A stretch of DNA of 6,040 nt from JANYCD01 sp043738625. Lineage in GTDB: Bacteria > Pseudomonadota > Gammaproteobacteria > Burkholderiales > Rhodocyclaceae. This document shows, one piece after another, positions 4,965 to 6,040 of the stretch. Where the stretch lies: positions 1-6,040 of the forward strand of contig JAYUFR010000084.1 of the NCBI GenBank assembly GCA_043738625.1. The letters are read 5' to 3'. The translations under genes and the position numbers were made by a program. How positions within the stretch are numbered: position 1 is the first letter of the stretch; each line of letters begins with the position of its first letter. Under the pieces are notes generated by a model. That model worked only from the letters and a program-made list of their open reading frames with translations. It did not search any database and was not told the origin of the DNA.

Positions 4965-6040
4965 CTAAGCAAGGGGCCGCCAATGTGGGTCGGTTGCCAG
5001 CAAGGTGGCGAATTTTTCCGCAGCCAAGGGGCGGCTGAAGTAGTAACCCTGTCCTTCGATGCAGGAATGGGCTTGCAGGAAGGCGAGCTGTTGTCGCGTT
5101 TCAATACCCTCAGCCACCACCCGCTGTTTGAGACTCTTGCCGATCGCAATAATGGCGGTGACGATAACGGCTTCCTCGGTAGCGCCGCCGATGTCGTGGA
5201 CGAACGACTGGTCGATCTTGAGCGTATCGATCGGAAAACTCCGCAGATAGCTCAGACTGGAATAGCCGGTGCCAAAGTCATCGACGGCAATCTGTATTCC
5301 GAGGTCCTTGAGCGCGTGCAGGATCGCCGTCGTCTGATCCGTGTCCTGCATGAGCCCACTTTCGGTCAGTTCAAATTCGAGGTGGCGCGGGTCCAGGCCG
5401 GTGTCGCCGAGGATGGCACGGACCCCGGCGACAAAATCCTTGCAGTAAAACTCCTTGGCCGAGACATTGACCGCAATCTGACCAAGGTTGAGGCCAGTTT
5501 GCAACCAGGCTTGGGTCTGGCGACATGCTTCGCGTAGTACCCAGCTCCCGATTGGCAGAATCAGGCCGCATTCTTCGGCAATGCCCACAAACTGTTCCGG
5601 ACCGACCAGCCGATGATCGGGTTGCTGCAGGCGGACAAGGGCTTCGGCCCCTGTAATGGCGCCAGTCAGCAGATTGACCTTGGGCTGGTAATGCAATACA
5701 AACTCGCTCTGGTCGAGCGCATGGTGCAGCGCCTGCTTGATGGATTGCCGCGCGACGGCACGAACGTTCATGTCCGGCGTAAATACCTGGTATTTGTTGC
5801 GCCCGTTTCTCTTGGCTTGATACATCGCGGTGTCGGCATTGCCGAACACACCTTCGACATTCTTGCCGTCGTCAGGGTAGATACTGATGCCGATGCTCAA
5901 GGTGACGTGGAGTTGATGTCCGTTGATGACGTAGGGCTCGGCCATGGTCTCTATCAACTTTTCAGCAGTGAGAACAGCGTCCTGCACTTCGTTGACTTCG
6001 GCCAGCAGCACAACGAATTCGTCGCCGCCATGGCGGCTGA
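4965..6040 (-). CDS. GGDEF-EAL cyclic-di-GMP turnover protein, 5' end outside the window
   Basis: The frame is open to the window edge, so the N-terminus, including any sensor domain and most of the GGDEF domain, is missing; the GTG at 6011 is internal. The motif RHGGDEF (GGDEF at 6015-6029) is intact, so diguanylate cyclase activity is possible. Counting from the codon at 6011, the EAL domain spans about 90-335. It has Glu123 of EAL, Asn182, Glu214, Asp244-Asp245 of DDFGTGYSSL, Lys265, Glu301 and Gln321, spaced as in the active phosphodiesterase RocR. It therefore probably hydrolyses c-di-GMP to pGpG, with the GGDEF domain either active or GTP-regulated. The TAG stop lies within a small hairpin (4955-4974). 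It is separated from surE by 135 bases, so a shared operon is not implied. The sensory input is unknown. Confidence 0.95.
   Translation of the reverse strand, partial: SRHGGDEFVVLLAEVNEVQDAVLTAEKLIETMAEPYVINGHQLHVTLSIGISIYPDDGKNVEGVFGNADTAMYQAKRNGRNKYQVFTPDMNVRAVARQSIKQALHHALDQSEFVLHYQPKVNLLTGAITGAEALVRLQQPDHRLVGPEQFVGIAEECGLILPIGSWVLREACRQTQAWLQTGLNLGQIAVNVSAKEFYCKDFVAGVRAILGDTGLDPRHLEFELTESGLMQDTDQTTAILHALKDLGIQIAVDDFGTGYSSLSYLRSFPIDTLKIDQSFVHDIGGATEEAVIVTAIIAIGKSLKQRVVAEGIETRQQLAFLQAHSCIEGQGYYFSRPLAAEKFATLLATDPHWRPLA

Noticed and set aside
4955..4974. Terminator of the EAL gene
   Set aside because: CCTTGC/GCAAGG is only a 6-bp stem, it contains the stop codon, and no T-run follows on the minus strand.
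4965..6011. The GTG at 6011 as the start of the EAL gene
   Set aside because: The frame continues upstream through an intact RHGGDEF motif to the window edge, so the gene is truncated by the window.

Overview
The window looks like a piece of a betaproteobacterial chromosome. The evidence is an intact surE-pcm-nlpD-rpoS cluster, protein sequences close to the beta/gammaproteobacterial versions of these families, and GC-rich coding DNA (about 65% in sampled lines of rpoS and nlpD). I cannot name a genus from sequence alone. Every gene I can support is on the minus strand, so transcription runs from high to low coordinates.

Right part (4965-6040): the 3' portion of a GGDEF-EAL cyclic-di-GMP gene whose 5' end lies outside the window. 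The stretch 4830-4964 separates it from surE and holds a decayed tRNA-like sequence (4881-4951).

Centre (1550-4829): the stationary-phase and repair block surE, pcm, nlpD, rpoS. The first three genes are joined by ATGA stop/start overlaps. rpoS follows nlpD after 9 bases, and its Shine-Dalgarno overlaps the nlpD stop codon. SurE (nucleotide phosphatase), Pcm (isoaspartyl repair methyltransferase), NlpD (LysM/LytM lipoprotein, probable amidase activator) and RpoS (general stress sigma factor) form the conserved arrangement in which the rpoS promoter often lies in or near nlpD.

Left part (1-1549): the accessory part. A lower-GC gene (about 52% in sampled lines) encodes a cytoplasmic trypsin-like serine peptidase with an intact His/Asp/Ser triad. 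It sits between two copies of a 142-bp repeat in inverted orientation (79-220 and 1209-1350; 128/142 identical, no gaps). A 26-bp hairpin-bearing repeat occurs in direct orientation at the outer flanks (55-80 and 1499-1524). A perfect 13-bp-stem hairpin (1366-1397) and a smaller one (1404-1422) lie between the right-hand repeats. No transposase, integrase or recombinase is visible. The simplest reading is a gene held within intergenic repeat elements downstream of rpoS, in a segment that could invert or be exchanged by recombination between the repeats. This is the only part of the window that is not routine, and I do not claim a new system from a single gene.
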